A stretch of 64,000 nt of DNA, from assembly GCA_035610365.1 (NCBI GenBank), contig CM069432.1:264241177-264305176 (forward strand), in the 5' to 3' direction. Below are positions 46,381 to 58,689 of the stretch, piece by piece. A model generated the notes under the pieces. The model worked only from the letters and a program-made list of their open reading frames with translations, made no database searches and had not been told where the DNA came from. Positions within the stretch are counted from its first letter, which is position 1. The number at the start of each line of letters is the position of its first letter. Origin of the DNA: Aquatica leii (Eukaryota > Arthropoda > Insecta > Coleoptera > Lampyridae). The position numbers and the translations under genes were made by a program.

Positions 46381-47540
46381 CGTCTTGTGCTGCATAGACC
46401 GATACGCCCAACAAGGTTTTTACCCTTAAGTTATTTCATGCGATTCCACGTGACTCTGCAAATGAATTTAGTGGACCTTAGTCCAGGTAAGTCGTTAGAT
46501 TTTTCTGTATTGGGGGTTTAATTTGATTCTTTCTTAATTGTCTATAATGCCCACACGTCTCCTTTATCGGTGAAGATAATAAACAGGGAAAAATTTCCAT
46601 GACGTCACGTTACTATAACTTAACTATTTACACCGTCAAGGGATTGTAAACCTTTAAAATTTCAATTTTTTTAGAAGAGCTGCTACCATCAATTACTACG
46701 TTAAGTCGGAAACTTTTAAAGTTGCGATTTCTTTTCGGAGGAAACGCCACCATCAATTGCTAAGTTAAGTCGAGGGGAAACGCTGCGTATTTGCTATCTC
46801 AAATGATTGTATGCTTTGAAAACGAAATTTTTTTGTGTGTTTACGCTGTATGTACGTTTCATGTTAGATTTAATATTACGTTTTAGGTAATACAGGTACG
46901 GAATTAGCTAATCCCACACAGGATAAAACCTAACTGTGAGTATTACAACTTCTAATTTTACGATTAGTACTTTGTAGGTCAAGTCGATTGTTGACCGTAC
47001 GTACATGTTAGGTACACAATTAATTATAAGATCCTTTTGTGAATCACAAAATCCTATGCAGTGCGCGTTCAGTCTCTAAGTCTTCATTTTTTGTTATATA
47101 CTTTTATGATCTTAACTTTACGAATATAAAGTCATTCCTTCTTCGAATGTAAAAGTTTAGACCGACTAGGTCAGTTTACTGTACTACGTGTTGCCCAGTA
47201 TAAGGTGCAACTTATATTTGATCCGACCCATGTACTAGCGTTTGGAAAATTTACGTAATTACATTTATGTACCTTCTTCGTACTCTTTGGAATTATTGTC
47301 TGTGATAGAATAAATATATATTCTGTGTTATTACTTCTGTCGTGCTATTTGTTCTTTTCCAGCTACGGGTAGAGTTAAACGATATCTCCCTAATTTAATC
47401 TTTCATTGTTTTGGCGGTTTCTTAGATTTAATTTATAATTTTGCATTATAAAGCCTGCGACTTCCTCTCCGGGACAACTGTGTTAGCCGTTGCTTATTTT
47501 TTTTTGTTACAAAACCAGTGTAACACACATATTTGTGGCG
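46380..47540 (+). repeat. LTR-like repeat, copy 2
   Basis: A donor-like TCCAGGTAAGTCG (about 46483) and a CTCTCCGGGACAACTGTG TTAGCCG block (about 47463) are about 975 bp apart, the same spacing as the matching marks in copy 3. CTGTGAGTATTAC at about 46933 matches the second donor position. The TGGCGCCC site is not recognisable here. Confidence 0.45.
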
Positions 47541-48416
47541 TTAATTGCCAGACTATTTCATTTATTATCATATGTTTTTTAACTCACAAACCAAATATAC
47601 TACAAATTTTTTTTTAAAGACATGTCTACGTGTCCACTATTACCCCATGGGGAGAATAATAAACGGAACCTATAATTTGCAGTGTTATAGAATGCGGTTA
47701 ATACTGGATAACAGTAAAACATCCACTATTAAAATTTGTGCAAAAAGAATTTTTATTATTGCAAACTTCCAATATACAAACTATTCAAAAATATAGATAG
47801 ACAAATTTAACTTAGAATTGAAAAAATATATTCTTCAAAAACTTAACATTTTTTTAGCTATTATAATTATACGACATATCATTATATCATACATGTGGAG
47901 ACCTCTATTTATTTTGGGTGGTGGAAGGACACCTGTAATTTGCTCCTGACGTATGACAATGTCATCAAGAACCTGAGTGAATATGAAAGTGTTTTCTTTC
48001 TCTTTATATTTCCTCATACAACTGACTTTGTACTGTTTATTGGCAGTAATTTCTATAATTTTTGAAAGAATTATTCTAACAGTCTCCTTTTTTGAATTTT
48101 GATTATGTACAAATTGTGCGAGTACAAACTCTCTCAGTAGAATTTATATCTCTCATTTCAAATTCACTGTCCAATTACACCTCCACTTCAGATTCAGATG
48201 AACTAGATAACTAGATGATGATTGTCGCCTCCTTTTTCTTCGAGAAATTTTTTTTCGAGCCTTTTTTTTTAAACTTTTTTAGTTAAATTTTGTGTCAGTT
48301 TAAGTATTATAAAATATTTGAGGCGATGTGGAACAGGTTTTGCTCTCTCCTCAGACACTAGTGCTGGAAGAGTAAATATTTCTTCCTGATTATTGTCCTA
48401 CCGATGAGGCACTTGG

Positions 48417-49570
48417 TTATTTATTTCTTCTTTTTTTTTGTATAATGTTTTTTTCCGGGTTTCTAAATCTTTGTAGTTTTACAATATCAAATGAAAAATT
48501 AAATGGCTTAAACGTTTCTTCCCAGATAAGTTTTAACTTTGATGAAAATTCATCGTTGGCTAATATAGGACTACGGAAATCTCTATCAAATTTAATTATT
48601 TCGTTATTCCACATGTTTTTTATTGGTTTGAAAACACACTTGTCCAGGGACTGCATGTAATGTGTAACATTTGCTGGTAATTTTACCAAAACTATTCCAT
48701 TCTCAATTGCAGATTTTGACAATGCATAACTAGTATGAACGGCAGCTCCATCATATATGAGGTCAATTTTTTATTGCCTCTTTCTTCTAAAGTTTCAACG
48801 AAAGGCAAAAAACCGTCTTTAAGCCATTTGTGAAACAGTTCTCCTTCTATCCAAACCTTCTTTTGACCTGTATAAACAGTGCCTGGATAATCATCTTGTG
48901 GGATCCAGGTTTGCCAGACATATTTTGCCTTGAAAATAATGAAAAGAAGCAGCTTATCTACTTTCGCATTTCCACATGCCAAAACTGTAGTGTTTTTTCC
49001 CCAGAACCTCCAACATTTTTAAATACGCAATTTTGTCCTTTATGCGTTATGAGTCTGACGTCTTTAGGGTCGTAAGAAAAAACTAGTTTGATCACAATTG
49101 TAGACACGATGACCATCATTCAAAGTAATACTTTCTTTTGGTACCAATTATTAAAAGTAAAAGGATCAGCAGCGCGTAATCGTTGGAAACTCATGATTTT
49201 TCCTTATCTTATAAACACTTCCGGATGTCTTTACATAAAGCATTTGTACCATTTCCTGCCAGGACCAAGCACATTCCAAAATGTTCCATTTGCTTCGCAG
49301 TACTCTTTCACAAAAGTTAACATTTCTTGTTTAGTAAGACCGGATCTATATATTCCAGATTCAGAAAGGTATTTTGCCAAAGCATTCTCATCCTCCTTAG
49401 ACAATTTTGTCTTTCTGCCACTATCAATTTCAATTCCATCAATATTGGCGGCATTTCAATATTTTCCTAATGTTGACTTTGTTTGTTGTACCTTTCAGCA
49501 ACATCACGAATAGTATTTCCCCGACGAATCTCTTGAAGTCCCATCTGCGACGTTTTACTGTCATAATTTA
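48417..49570 (-). pseudogene. pogo/Jerky-type transposase, disrupted
   Basis: Minus-strand pieces in order are: HTH (MGLQEIRRGNTIRDVAERYN, about 49545-49490); LAKYLSESGIYRSGLTKQEM (CENP-B HTH region); RSFQRLRAADPFTFNNWYQK-like; VYNCDQTSF (first Asp); FKAKYVWQTWIPQ; WIEGELFHKWLKDGFLPFVE; a frame-changed IYDGA (second Asp); then IENGIVLVKLPANVTHYMQS, LDKCVFKPIKNMWNN and a C-terminus at 48417. Frameshifts and stops kill it. The ends of the element were not found. Confidence 0.75.
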
Positions 49571-49949
49571 CCCGCTTATTTTAAGATTTGTAGTTCCGTT
49601 TTAAGTATGTCTATTATTACACACATTCCTTGTCCATTATTTTCCACAAACTCAAATTTCTTCTGGGTAACAATGGACATGCTGCTGTATGAAACAGGCT
49701 TCAGATAATTGAAAATTAAATGTCATAATATATAATAATACTTGTTACGGTAATTTTCATTACGTACGCCTTTGCTGTTACGGTTGAAATCGTCAGTAGG
49801 TACGCCTATGTGTTTTCGACGTAAAATTAGATTCAGGTGTTGACGCCATCTATCGGGTTCGTTGGTCACTTTGATTTGACAGACCGGCATTTTGCACGTT
49901 ACCATCGTACCTGTTAATATCTATGTCTGCGTGAATTGAATATCGTTTT

Positions 49950-51070
49950 CAAGAATCATCCACGTGTTGGGACACGATGGAAATTAGTAGTTTCTCTTAA
50001 GTAATTGATTTCATCCACGCAGGGTGAGTGATTTTGTTCTTTCTTTGATTGGAGGTAATTTTTATGTCTTTTTGGTTAGCGCCATGTGCCACCTTCATGA
50101 ATAGGGATATTCGTATCGTTACATAAAATCCTCAAGGGGGAAATTATAAGCGAAAGCGGAAGATCTTAATTACTGTAGACGATTTAATTCTATGCGGAGG
50201 CCATATCTTCACCTTGATGACTATCACATTGTTCGGAAGATCTTAATTACTGGGTCCGATTAAATTCTATTCGAAGGCAATTACTTAATACCACCAGAGG
50301 CGTAACATTAATGTAACAGCATACGATAAGTGTCGGTTCGATTACTGTCCCTTAAATGTGTCTTTATTTGTAGTTTGTGAGTCGCCAGGTAGACACGTCT
50401 ATGTTTTTCAGGAAGTTTAATTGCAGGAGGCCGTAGGAAAAACGTTTTTCTGAAAGCACTCTGGAACTTGGTAAGTCAATTTCTTTACTTATTTATACGT
50501 GGTCGCTACGGTGTAAACTCACGACTTATTATATTTGCTAATCGTACGTTCTAATTGATTTGTTACTTGTGTTTGTTACTAAATTAATTTAGATAAATTA
50601 CTTATCGCTTGCTGCTTATATCCACAATCAATTATCATTGCTAAGGTTACTTACTGATAAAATTTTATACATGTTATATTACTTACACGCTTGTTTGACG
50701 TGTAGTGTAAGTTGCCGATCCTACTGCTATGCTCTTTTCTATATTCTATACAGTACCGGTGTATATTTGATTATTTAGTTGTTAATAGATTTATCTTTAT
50801 AGAGGAATTAAAGTACCATTGTTGTTAACGATCGAGTTTCTTTTCCTTTTATTCGTTTCTTTCAGCAGTTACGAACTTAACATCTAGTTACAAGTTTTCT
50901 TTACCATTCTGTGGTGAGCAAGCAGAACTGACTTTGGATAGGCTCTGGCGCCCTTAATTATTTTCTCATTATTGTCTAGAAAACCTACCCCCCTCTCCGA
51001 CTGTTGAGAGTTGGCCGTGCAGGTTCGTAACCAGCAAAAACTTGTAACATACTTTACTGTAACCACCTAC
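49950..51070 (+). repeat. LTR-like repeat, copy 3
   Basis: The marks are CACGCAGGGTGAGTG (about 50010), CTTGGTAAGTCAATTT (about 50467), CAGTTACGAACTTAAC, CTGGCGCCCTTAATTA (about 50946), and TCTCCGACTGTTGAGAGTTG GCCGTGCAGG with TTCGTAACCAG. It is collinear with copy 1. Confidence 0.5.
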
Positions 51071-51789
51071 AATTATTATTTTATTTCAATGACATCTCGA
51101 TTTATGACAGTTTTCAATGAAGTAATTGAAAACGCGACATTAAGTGCTCAATTCAGACCTAAGACCGTTTTCTTCAAAACTATAATACGCGCTGTGAAGT
51201 ATAGTAGTTCACGCCCAAACACAATATTTTAGCGTAAAGTTTAAATGAATCGTGACTTTTGTCTATTATTACCCCCGTCGACAATTACCTGCTCCTCTTC
51301 TAAATAAGTTTTGTTTACAAAAAGTTTTTTGGTTACATACGTTTTTTCTCTTCATTGTTTTAAATTTCTATTGTTTATGTTTTTGTGGCTTTTGTCTATT
51401 AATATATTTTTGCATGTCTGCAAAAATGTATGCTTTACCAATCGCGGCCTAAAATCCGTATGTAATCCAATATTGCTGTCACGCGAACTAGCTCAAGTGG
51501 TAGTGTCGTGGCAAGAGTTAACACTGGGATAAACGATGCCTGTTGTTGCTCAGCAGAAACGTTAGTTAAACCCAAATTCCTAACGCGCAATAAGTGCTGA
51601 GCGTTTTGGTTTAATTGATTGGACCAAGAGGATGCGACCCTATTAAAAAAACCTATATCTAAAGTTGGAAAGACGAAACCGACAGATGCGTGACTAGATA
51701 GAAGACTAGTCGTCATTGGTCCGAACCCGCCATGTGTATAGAGGCACTCCACATGGTTGTTTATATTTCTCCATTACTTGTAGGACTAT
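51071..51789. other. Non-coding or LINE 5' UTR-like DNA
   Basis: This includes a 105-codon minus frame (51752-51435) with no recognised family. Its position just before the ORF1 relic suggests a LINE 5' UTR. Confidence 0.35.
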
Positions 51790-51790
51790 T

Positions 51791-52390
51791 ATGGATCAAG
51801 CAAACGAATCAAAAATTACCAATATAACTGACTCTGGGACTGGAGACTCTAAAAAGAAGGACCCACTCAAGAAACTTTCAGGTGCTGCTTGAAGGAAACT
51901 CCGGAAGGAAAACTTCAGCAGCAAGAGGATCCAACAAACCTGAGACATCAAAGATAAAGGCGTAATCCTTAACATTAAAGGAATCAATGCATTCATCCGG
52001 GGACATAAAACGCAACTGTTCAGAAGGCACTACTTCAAGCACAGCAACACAACTGTAAAAGCTTCTACTTCTTATGCTACGGCCGGGTCTGATATTGCAA
52101 TGGCAATAATTTTACAAGGATATCTAGGTGCTGTCTTAAGGCAGACTTTATTAAGACTGCTTTGGTTCTTGATACATTAACCAAGGAAGAATCTGCTCCC
52201 CCGATTATCTGGCGTTAATTTAAAAAAACATGCTTCTATTGGCGTCCTGTGTCCATCAGTCTACTAAAAATTGAGTGTGCCCTACAAAAAGAATGCTGTC
52301 GGGTGCGAAACTTAACATCGCGGATGTTAAGGACGTTCCAAATTCAGCATAGATTCCGGGACCCATCGCATGACCCGAAAAATTACTAAA
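51791..52390 (+). pseudogene. LINE ORF1-like (gag-like) relic
   Basis: It starts MDQANESKITNITDSGTGDS, then KKDPLKKLSGAA, and in a shifted frame RKLRKENFSS. Later readings include TSYATAGSDIAMA and GAKLNIADVKDVPNSA. The order (charged SGA..RK.RKE, S/T-rich, TSYA.AGS, final VKDVP) matches an insect LINE-associated ORF1 family. Several stops and frame shifts make it a relic. Confidence 0.5.
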
Positions 52391-53787
52391 CGACTTAATA
52401 AGATAAGCATCATCATAAATTTGTTCCGATAAACAACACGTTTATGTTAAAAAAAAAACTTGTTACTAGAAACTATAATTAAAAAATTATTCATACTTTG
52501 TATTTAGTTTTTAAATGTCTTGGAATTATGATACGCTCCACTGGATTGCCATTTTAGTTTAGTTAGTTTTAAACGTGTAGTTTTCAATAAATATTATTTC
52601 GATAAGTATGTTACATTGCTAACAAAAACGTTGGTACTACATTAGCTGCGCAAAAAATGATTGACGTTCCCAATTTTACGCGAGACGAGTTCTAGGTAGG
52701 TTACTATTTACGATAAAATAGAAAATTGTTTTTCAGGATTGGATGACACTTACCTACACTTTTAAAGTTGTATCTTATGAGACGTGTGTGGCGAAAATAA
52801 AAATGTAATTTCGTTATTTCTGTTAAATGCTATAATCTCAATTGTAGAGTAGGTTTCGTAGTTCAAAACTGTTGCTCCTTTGGTTCACAAACTGTTCCTT
52901 TTTTGGTTTCTCAATTGAGCATCTTGCAGTAGTTGGTTGACATATTACCATTCCATTTTTCTTGGTAACGTTTGTCAAAATCACATACATCTAGGAAACA
53001 TTTTTGACCTTGTTCTTTACTGTAGTCACCGTAAGAAATGAAATTTGAAATTTTATACTTTGCCAGCATGCGTTGTACTATGTTTTTGTAGTCAGTGTCC
53101 AAAAAACATATACACTACTTTATTGAAAGAGTTCCATGCTTTTTTCGTATTGTTTCCAAAAAGAGGGATCAGTTACAAGTTTTCTCATGTCAACGCCAAC
53201 AAAAACTATTTCCTTTAAGTTGGTTTCAGACAGTTTCAAAAACACAGATATCTGAAACAATTCCCAACTATTTGCAGCTATTTAAGTTCCAATTTAATAT
53301 AAAGAGGTAATAATCATAATTTTTCTGGCGAAACCAAGATCGCATTGATGACGTTGTTCTCGCCAGGGGTTAAACTGTCTCGAGGAGGCCAGTCAGTTTT
53401 TGTCTGGCACTATCCCATAAACAAAAAAAACAAGAATATCTTAAATATATATATAACCTCCTTATTGACCCAATAACATGGTTAGTATTTAGAAATCTTC
53501 ACAAACTATCCATTGATACTTGATTTTCTTAAGAATCTTAGCCAAGTCATTATAATTAGAACGCCCAAATCTCCAAAATTTCCATTACGCAGCAAGACTA
53601 TTTTGAGGCTAGTTTTAGACGAATCAAATAATATGAGCCATTCTGATGAATCATATACTATTTTGAAACACTTCATGAGCCCATAAACATTAGAATGAGC
53701 CTAACTATTCTCTTTGTTTGATGCCTGTACCACAAAAATGAAGTCCCAGCTTTTTGTTTTTTAGCTTATATTCTAGTAATTGAGCTA
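52391..53787. other. AT-rich DNA with unassigned short frames
   Basis: A minus frame at 53102-52911 (containing DFDKRYQEKWNGNMSTNYCK) vaguely echoes the C-terminus of the CACTG-element protein, but the support is weak. Nothing else is recognised. Confidence 0.4.
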
Positions 53788-56296
53788 GGGGAGACCGGGG
53801 CTATGAGGCCACCTGAGATAATCGGGCCACATGTATTAGTTTAAAAAGCGCGCTTTTTTTACGATCGCTTTACCGACTCCTGACTACAACAATAAACAGT
53901 ATAACAAAGATCGTTCGTGTGTGTACATTAGTTTCCATTTTATAAAGCAAACATTGTATTAGTGTATTTCGATATATCGTTAGCGGGAATAACACGTGAG
54001 TAGATAAATAATACAGTTAAGAGATAAGAAATTAATTCTTTTTTAATAACGGTATATTGTAACATAGTTTGTCACGTGTTTGATTATTTTAATACCCACC
54101 CATGGCCTCATTGCCCCAGTAATTGTAGTAACACAAACCTAGCAGCTTTGTGAGTTTTTGTTTTCTTTGCTGCAGATGGTTCGCAATTACAAAAGGACTA
54201 CAGATAAAGCCACTTGGACTAAAGAATCAATGACAGAGGCCTGTGCCCAAGCTGCATGTGGAAGAAGCGTAAAAACTGTAGCTAAGGCCTTTAACATACC
54301 TAGAACCTCTCTTCGAAACCAATTAAAAAAAGCAATTCCTCAAGGCCCTAAAATGGGCAAACCCACAGTTTTTGATAAAACCCAAAAAGCAGAGCTTAAG
54401 AATAATATTTTATTACTGTCAAAATGATATTTTGGTGTCACAACCACTCAAGTAAGGCAGATGGCGTATGAATATGTCGAACAGAATAAAATCAAAAATG
54501 ACTTGAATAAAATTACCAAACTTGCCGGGGAAGGATGACTCTCCGGATTCTTTAAACGTTGTGCTGATATATCATTAACAAAACCAGAGCACACCAGCCT
54601 CAGTAGAAGATTGAGATTTAATAAAGATAACGTTTCAAAATATTACAAAAATCTCGAAGAGGTGTACGAGAAAAACAAGTTTCCAGCATCTCGAGTCTTC
54701 AACTGTGATGAAACAGGTGTAAATACAGTTGGAAGTGCTCTAAAAATACTTGCAAAGAAAGGCCAGAAGCAAGTTAGTCTTATTTCCAGTGTTGAACGAG
54801 GAACAAACACCACAGTCGTATGCTGCTTTAGTGCAGCAGGACTTTATGTTCCGCCTATGTTTATATGTAAGCGCCAACGAATGACTCCTTGGAGAAGGAT
54901 GGACCGTCAGATGCAATATACACTTGCTCTGGTCTGGTTGGATAACCGAAGACCTTTTCTTAAAATGGCTCGAACACTTTCAGAAGACTACCAAATGTTC
55001 AGTAGAAGAACCTGTTCTGCTAGTGTTGAACAATCACTGTAGTCATGTTTTCTTGTCGTCTTTTAATTTTTGCAAAGAAAATGGCATTATTATGGTATCT
55101 CTTCCACCTCACACCTCTCATCGGTTCCAGCCACTGGAAGTCATCTTTTTTGGACCTCTCAAAAAGTGAATTAATCGTGAATTAGACCTTCACTTAAAAA
55201 CCAATCAATATGAAAGAGTGGAGCAATACGACATCGCTGGTATTTTTAAATCGGCTTGTGCAAGAGTGTCATCAGTTAAGAAAGCTATAAAAGGGTTTGA
55301 GTGCACTGGCATTTTTCCCTTAAACCCAAAGATTTTTGACGAAATGGATTTTATAGCTTTTTCAGAAAATTTGAATGGTACCGCTGAGAAATTAAATTTA
55401 GACGTTTCCTCAGCATCAAACCCAGAAGTTGAAGCTGAGCCATCAAATCAGGACGCTGTTGCTGGGCCTTCCAATTGTAAACATGCCTCTGCAGTTCCAA
55501 ATGTTGAACATCAAGTTACAATACCCCAAATAACGCCAATTCCAAAAAGGACCAGAAAGACAAGACTAGTCCGAAAAAAAAGATCTTCCAAAATCTTAAC
55601 GGCAACACCGAACAAAGATGAGCTTATAGAAAAAACTTTAAAAAGAGAAAACAAGGAAAAAACCGTAGAAAAACAACAAGTTTTGAAAGTTAAAAAGAAG
55701 GTATTCAATAGTTCTTCGCCAGATTCTTTCGCTGAAGGAAAGAAGGTACAGAAAACCGTACAAAAACAAATAGTTTCGAACGTTAAAAAAAGTGTATACA
55801 GTAGTTTCTCATCAGACTCTTCAGCTGAAGTGGAGTTTGATGATGAAGGTCTACAAGATCAGGTTAGTTCGGATGATGAACTTTGTGTTATATGTGGTGA
55901 ATATAGAAAAGGTCGTGAAACGTGGTTTAGGTGCACAAGTTGCGGAAAGTGGGCGCATAAAGATTGCAGCGGAGTCGATAAACCTACATGTTACGTATGT
56001 GATTTTTGTAATACTAAATAAAAAAATTTTATCGTTTAAGATTTTTTAATATTTCTGGGGTAATCAAGCCAGGCATGGTCTCATTGCCCCGAGGGCCGGG
56101 GCAATGGAGCCATTTGCAGGATTTAGACTTTTCCTTTGTAAATTTTAAAACTCTTACAAAATCCTATATCTAGAGGCGCAGGATGATGGAGGACCTATCA
56201 AAGTTTTCCTCTGTCCAAAGACGAATTCAAATGTCACACAATAAACAATTAATGGCGCAATCTTTGTTAAGGTGGCCCGATAGCCCCGGTCTCCCC
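53788..56296 (+). mobile_element. pogo-like transposon with TA duplications (second element)
   Basis: The ends are GGGGAGACCGGGGCTATGAG and GATAGCCCCGGTCTCCCC, with TA at 53786-53787 and 56297-56298. GGCCACCTGAGATAATCGGG on the left and GGTGGCCCGATAG on the right extend the inverted match. Additional GGCCTCATTGCCCC and GGTCTCATTGCCCCG subterminal repeats are present (about 54103 and 56076). Length is 2509 bp. Confidence 0.9.
54176..56021 (+). pseudogene. pogo-like transposase with C-terminal PHD finger, disrupted
   Basis: Likely start MVRNYKRTTDKATWTKESM at 54176. A psq-type HTH (VAKAFNIPRTSLRNQLKKA) is followed by TGA at 54425 and a further stop near 54538. The frame then continues with RRLRFNKDNVSKYYKNLEEV, VFNCDETGVNTV (first Asp), a frameshift near 54905, WITEDLFLKWLEHFQKT, VLLVLNNHCSHVFL and LPPHTSHRFQPLEV, then a stop (TGA at about 55167). 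The last ORF (55218-56021) adds the end of the DDE domain, a long basic Ser-rich linker and CVICGEYRKGRETWFRC...CGKWAHKDC...CDFC, a PHD-type finger. The second catalytic Asp is Asn (LNNHCSH). It cannot be active. Confidence 0.85.
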
Positions 56297-56298
56297 TA

Positions 56299-56915
56299 TA
56301 TCTTTTGAAAGACTTAAGTCTCTTACAAGGTTGTTGAGTTCACTCTGAGAAAAAAGGCCCCTCATCAACAGAAAAATCTGAACAAATGAGTCCTCCGGCT
56401 CAGGATGTCATCTAAATTAGAAAGTGGTTGTGGAACTGGTATTACAGAACTATGGGACGAATAGCTGAGTCAAGTTTAGGGTAAGCATTTTTTATTGTTT
56501 GTATTGAATCCTTTCAAATAAATCAAGCTAAAGTAACGGCCGGTTGTGTGATTTTTCTGTTCACGCTATATCACAGGAATGCCAAAACGAAATGAGTTTT
56601 TTTTTAATCATCTTTTTTCACAAACTCACTTTTTTGACTTTTTACTGTGTATTCACTGCATACATAACAGATGCTCTCTGGAGGAATTACACTTCTGGAA
56701 GCCATATTCCAGAATCACAGTATCGTTTGAATGCTGAATATAGACTGAGTGTGCCATTAGATGGCCAGCGAAATACTGAACTTGTCTAACATGATCTAAT
56801 CCAACAACCGATTGTTTATACACGGTGTGTATAAGTTGACAAAAATATTACACGTTGCGACATTATTCGTTCAATTCTGAATCATAATGGTAAAATGTAT
56901 GTCCATAAATAACTG
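56299..56915. other. Intergenic DNA
   Basis: An 81-codon plus frame (56544-56789) has no recognised family. Nothing else is seen. Confidence 0.4.
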
Positions 56916-56929
56916 CTAGTTTCGATATC

Positions 56930-57250
56930 TATACCTGATGTATGGTTTCTGTAATGGAAATGCTAACGCGGGTACAAACGAGTTTGACATAAGTTTTCCA
57001 AACTGAAGACACCTAGAGGAAATACATTTCAAAAACTGGATCAACGATTTAGAGAAACTAGTTCGTTTATTTGTATTGCACGCCTTGGTCATGCCAAGGC
57101 GTGCAATACAACTAAAAAATAAATTCTGGACGTTGTACACAAAAATTCTTCGTTTAGTATCCCACAGTTAGTTTCAACATAAAATATCCCCAGTAACAAG
57201 ACCGTTCACTTGGTTCTACAAGAAGACTCGTAATGCTCGTAAAGTAAGAG
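56930..57250 (+). pseudogene. Insect transposase N-terminal HTH relic
   Basis: Shifted plus frames read YGFCNGNANAGTNEFDISFP, then LKTPRGNTFQKLDQRFRETS, then ILDVVHKNSSFSIPQLVSTY. This is the layout of the N-terminal helix-turn-helix region (DUF4817-like) of mariner-related insect transposases. It contains the perfect hairpin at 57071-57111. The catalytic domain is absent. Confidence 0.55.
57071..57111. repeat. Perfect 18 bp hairpin, 5 nt loop
   Basis: TTGTATTGCACGCCTTGG (57071-57088), TCATG loop, then CCAAGGCGTGCAATACAA (57094-57111). It is a fully complementary stem. Confidence 0.9.
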
Positions 57251-58225
57251 AGTGGATGAACAGTTCGCGAATACATGAATTGGTTTTTTCTGTTTTTATT
57301 GCATTTTTAAATATGGCCGTGTTGATCTTTACTAATATCATTATAAACCAAAATTGCTGCCGATGAGCTTTTTCTATATTATTTTCATACCACTAACGAA
57401 ATGGTATTTTTAATAATTTTCGGAAAAAAATTAGAATCATTATTGAAGTAGTTAAATTTTTAAAATTTCTAATTCTTATGTTTGATATGCTGACAAAGTA
57501 AATATGTAAATTGATGATAAATTAATTATAAGCCTAGTTTAACTACAAACTATTATTACGAAATGTATAAGCACGGATTACCACGCCAAAATAATTGAAA
57601 TGTTGATCAATTTCCACCATTTTCTTCTTATTTCAATTAATAAGTAAACGAATGTATATTTGATGATATTTATTATGTAACACGATTTCCATGGTCATTA
57701 TTGTATGAAATCAACGCACTAAAATAAAAAAATGTATTTGAGCACCTCAGAATTTCATGAAATTTTGTATGAAGTTTGTCCTCATAGAGATTAAGAAAAA
57801 TTCCATGCCTTATCAACTTATATTATCATAAGCAAGATTTTATCAAAAATTTATCTGGAATTAATTTCACCTTTTCCATACAAGATAAGTATGTGGAGTC
57901 TGAGAAATTTCTGAATAACCGTTTTAGCCAAGCAGTAACTATTAAGGGAACACAGCAATAATTCAATTATCAATTTAAAATAATTTTAAGTCAACATGTG
58001 TTTGGATCTGAGTCCTTGTAAAGTGCAATGATTCAAAAAGCCGTAGTTATAAGATAAACGGTGATGAATAAGCTTCGTAGGTGCTATGAAGTAAACAGGT
58101 TATACGCACCTGTTGTCTCAGAATCTTTGGTGCTAAATTTAAATGCCAGATGGGACAAATGTTCGCATTAGAAATGGGGCAAAACGACGCGCGCACTTTT
58201 ACCCCATTAAATTCTCTAATTTTTT
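57251..58225. other. AT-rich intergenic DNA
   Basis: Nothing is recognised. Confidence 0.5.
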
Positions 58226-58227
58226 TG

Positions 58228-58686
58228 CAGGGTTTACAAACGAAAATCTGAGCGCACTCCTATGACGCCTGAAGTTTTTGAGAGAGCCAAAGAGTTGCTG
58301 CGAACCGGTTTATCTCAACGTCTAGTGTCCAGCGAGCTTGGTTTCTCGGAGAAGAAAACGCCTTAAGATAGGCCACGGAGTTGGGACGATTTAAGTCTAT
58401 TTTCAACAAAGATCAAGAACTTAAACTAGCAAAGCATACAGTCAATTCGGAGCAGATGTTTTATGGTTTGACGTTCAAGTCATTGAGCAAATTGGCGTAC
58501 CAATACGCCAAAGCAAATCATATAGCAAATCCTTTTTCAGAAGACAATCAAATGGCCGGAAAAGACTTGGCTTATAGTTTTTTGAAAAGACAAAAACTTT
58601 CGTTGCGAACGCCCTCAAAAACCAGTGTAGCAAGAGCTATGGGTTTTAATAAGACACAAGTGGACTTATACTTTCAGAATCTTTAG
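58228..58686 (+). pseudogene. pogo-like transposase N-terminal relic
   Basis: VYKRKSERTPMTPEVFERAK, LLRTGLSQRLVSSELGFSEK (psq-type HTH), a stop at about 58363, then RFKSIFNKDQELKLAKHTVN, MFYGLTFKSLSKLAYQYAKA (CENP-B HTH) and TSVARAMGFNKTQVDLYFQN before TAG at 58684. No DDE domain follows. It is a third, independent pogo lineage in the window. Confidence 0.75.
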
Positions 58687-58689
58687 AAT

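Noticed and set aside
52911..53102. Second copy of the CACTG-element protein
   Set aside because: Only a short RYQEKWN...YC pattern agrees; the upstream sequence does not match.
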